Positions 51,413 through 51,973 of a DNA stretch of 51,973 bases are shown in pieces; within the stretch, counting starts at the first letter, position 1; the number at the start of each line of letters is the position of its first letter. The DNA lies in NCBI GenBank assembly GCA_018826515.1, contig JAHKAM010000070.1, positions 1 to 51,973 on the forward strand. Direction: 5' to 3'. The position numbers were made by a program, and so were the translations under genes. Source of the stretch: Alphaproteobacteria bacterium (GTDB lineage Bacteria; Pseudomonadota; Alphaproteobacteria; Caulobacterales; Caulobacteraceae). Below the pieces are notes generated by a model that had not been told where the DNA came from, made no database searches, and saw only the letters and a list, made by a program, of their open reading frames with translations.

Positions 51413-51973
<561 letters not shown>

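Overview
This is about 52 kb of a high-GC alphaproteobacterial chromosome. The order Caulobacterales, perhaps Brevundimonas, is my best guess. The basis is very GC-rich third codon positions, frequent TGATG-type gene overlaps, promoters matching the alphaproteobacterial EcfG stress sigma factor (GGAAC-N16/17-CGTT), tight gene packing, and short palindromic repeats of a kind I associate with Caulobacterales. No 16S gene is present, so the taxon is inferred. Almost everything is chromosomal housekeeping. One lower-GC insert, about 19.86-24.37 kb, looks acquired.

Layout. 0-3.3 kb: a DsbD-type electron-transfer protein (cut by the left edge), two small envelope lipoproteins and a small membrane protein. 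3.3-6.4 kb: envelope and stress genes (lipid-kinase-like protein, metallophosphoesterase, DUF1328, YqjD/YqjE-like pair). Four EcfG-type promoters serve this stretch and the adjacent glycine-zipper lipoprotein. 6.4-10.7 kb: FAH-family hydrolase plus maleylacetoacetate isomerase, an alpha/beta hydrolase, a GST and an M23 peptidase. 11-15.2 kb: a YdbH-YnbE-YdbL cluster, known in E. coli as an intermembrane lipid-homeostasis bridge. 15.2-17.8 kb: tryptophan 2,3-dioxygenase, DUF2383, then rplS and trmD on the minus strand. 17.9-19.9 kb: HI0933-type flavoprotein and a repeat-rich spacer.

19.9-24.3 kb: a candidate defence module. A GHKL (MORC/HSP90-like) ATPase is translationally coupled to an unrecognised protein, facing a convergent m5C DNA methyltransferase whose stop codon abuts the partner's stop. 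I see no endonuclease.

24.4-33.7 kb: polA, a TPP-dependent enzyme, then def - small membrane gene - mazE/mazF - fmt - truA on the minus strand, where a toxin-antitoxin pair sits inside the formylation/deformylation operon. A thioesterase and tRNA-Arg(CCG) precede it. 33.8-40.2 kb: DUF885 peptidase, SDR plus phhB, a Crp/Fnr regulator with an EcfG promoter, and ubiE-ubiB. 40.2-46.7 kb: arfB, yaiI, a tandem amidohydrolase pair (one probably inactive), DUF167, DUF302 and etfBA. 46.8-52 kb: a serine hydrolase divergent from a MarR regulator with a palindromic operator region, cobalamin adenosyltransferase, a HIG1-like protein, an unknown protein and the 3' part of ahcY.

The three strongest observations beyond ordinary annotation are: (1) the GHKL ATPase / unknown / m5C methylase module; (2) two inverted arrays of related heptanucleotides (GTGRTTA and GGGCTTR) that each fill the gap between the stop of one minus-strand gene and the start of the next with identical geometry; (3) five consensus EcfG promoters that define a stress regulon here, one of which predicts a leaderless lipid-kinase mRNA.
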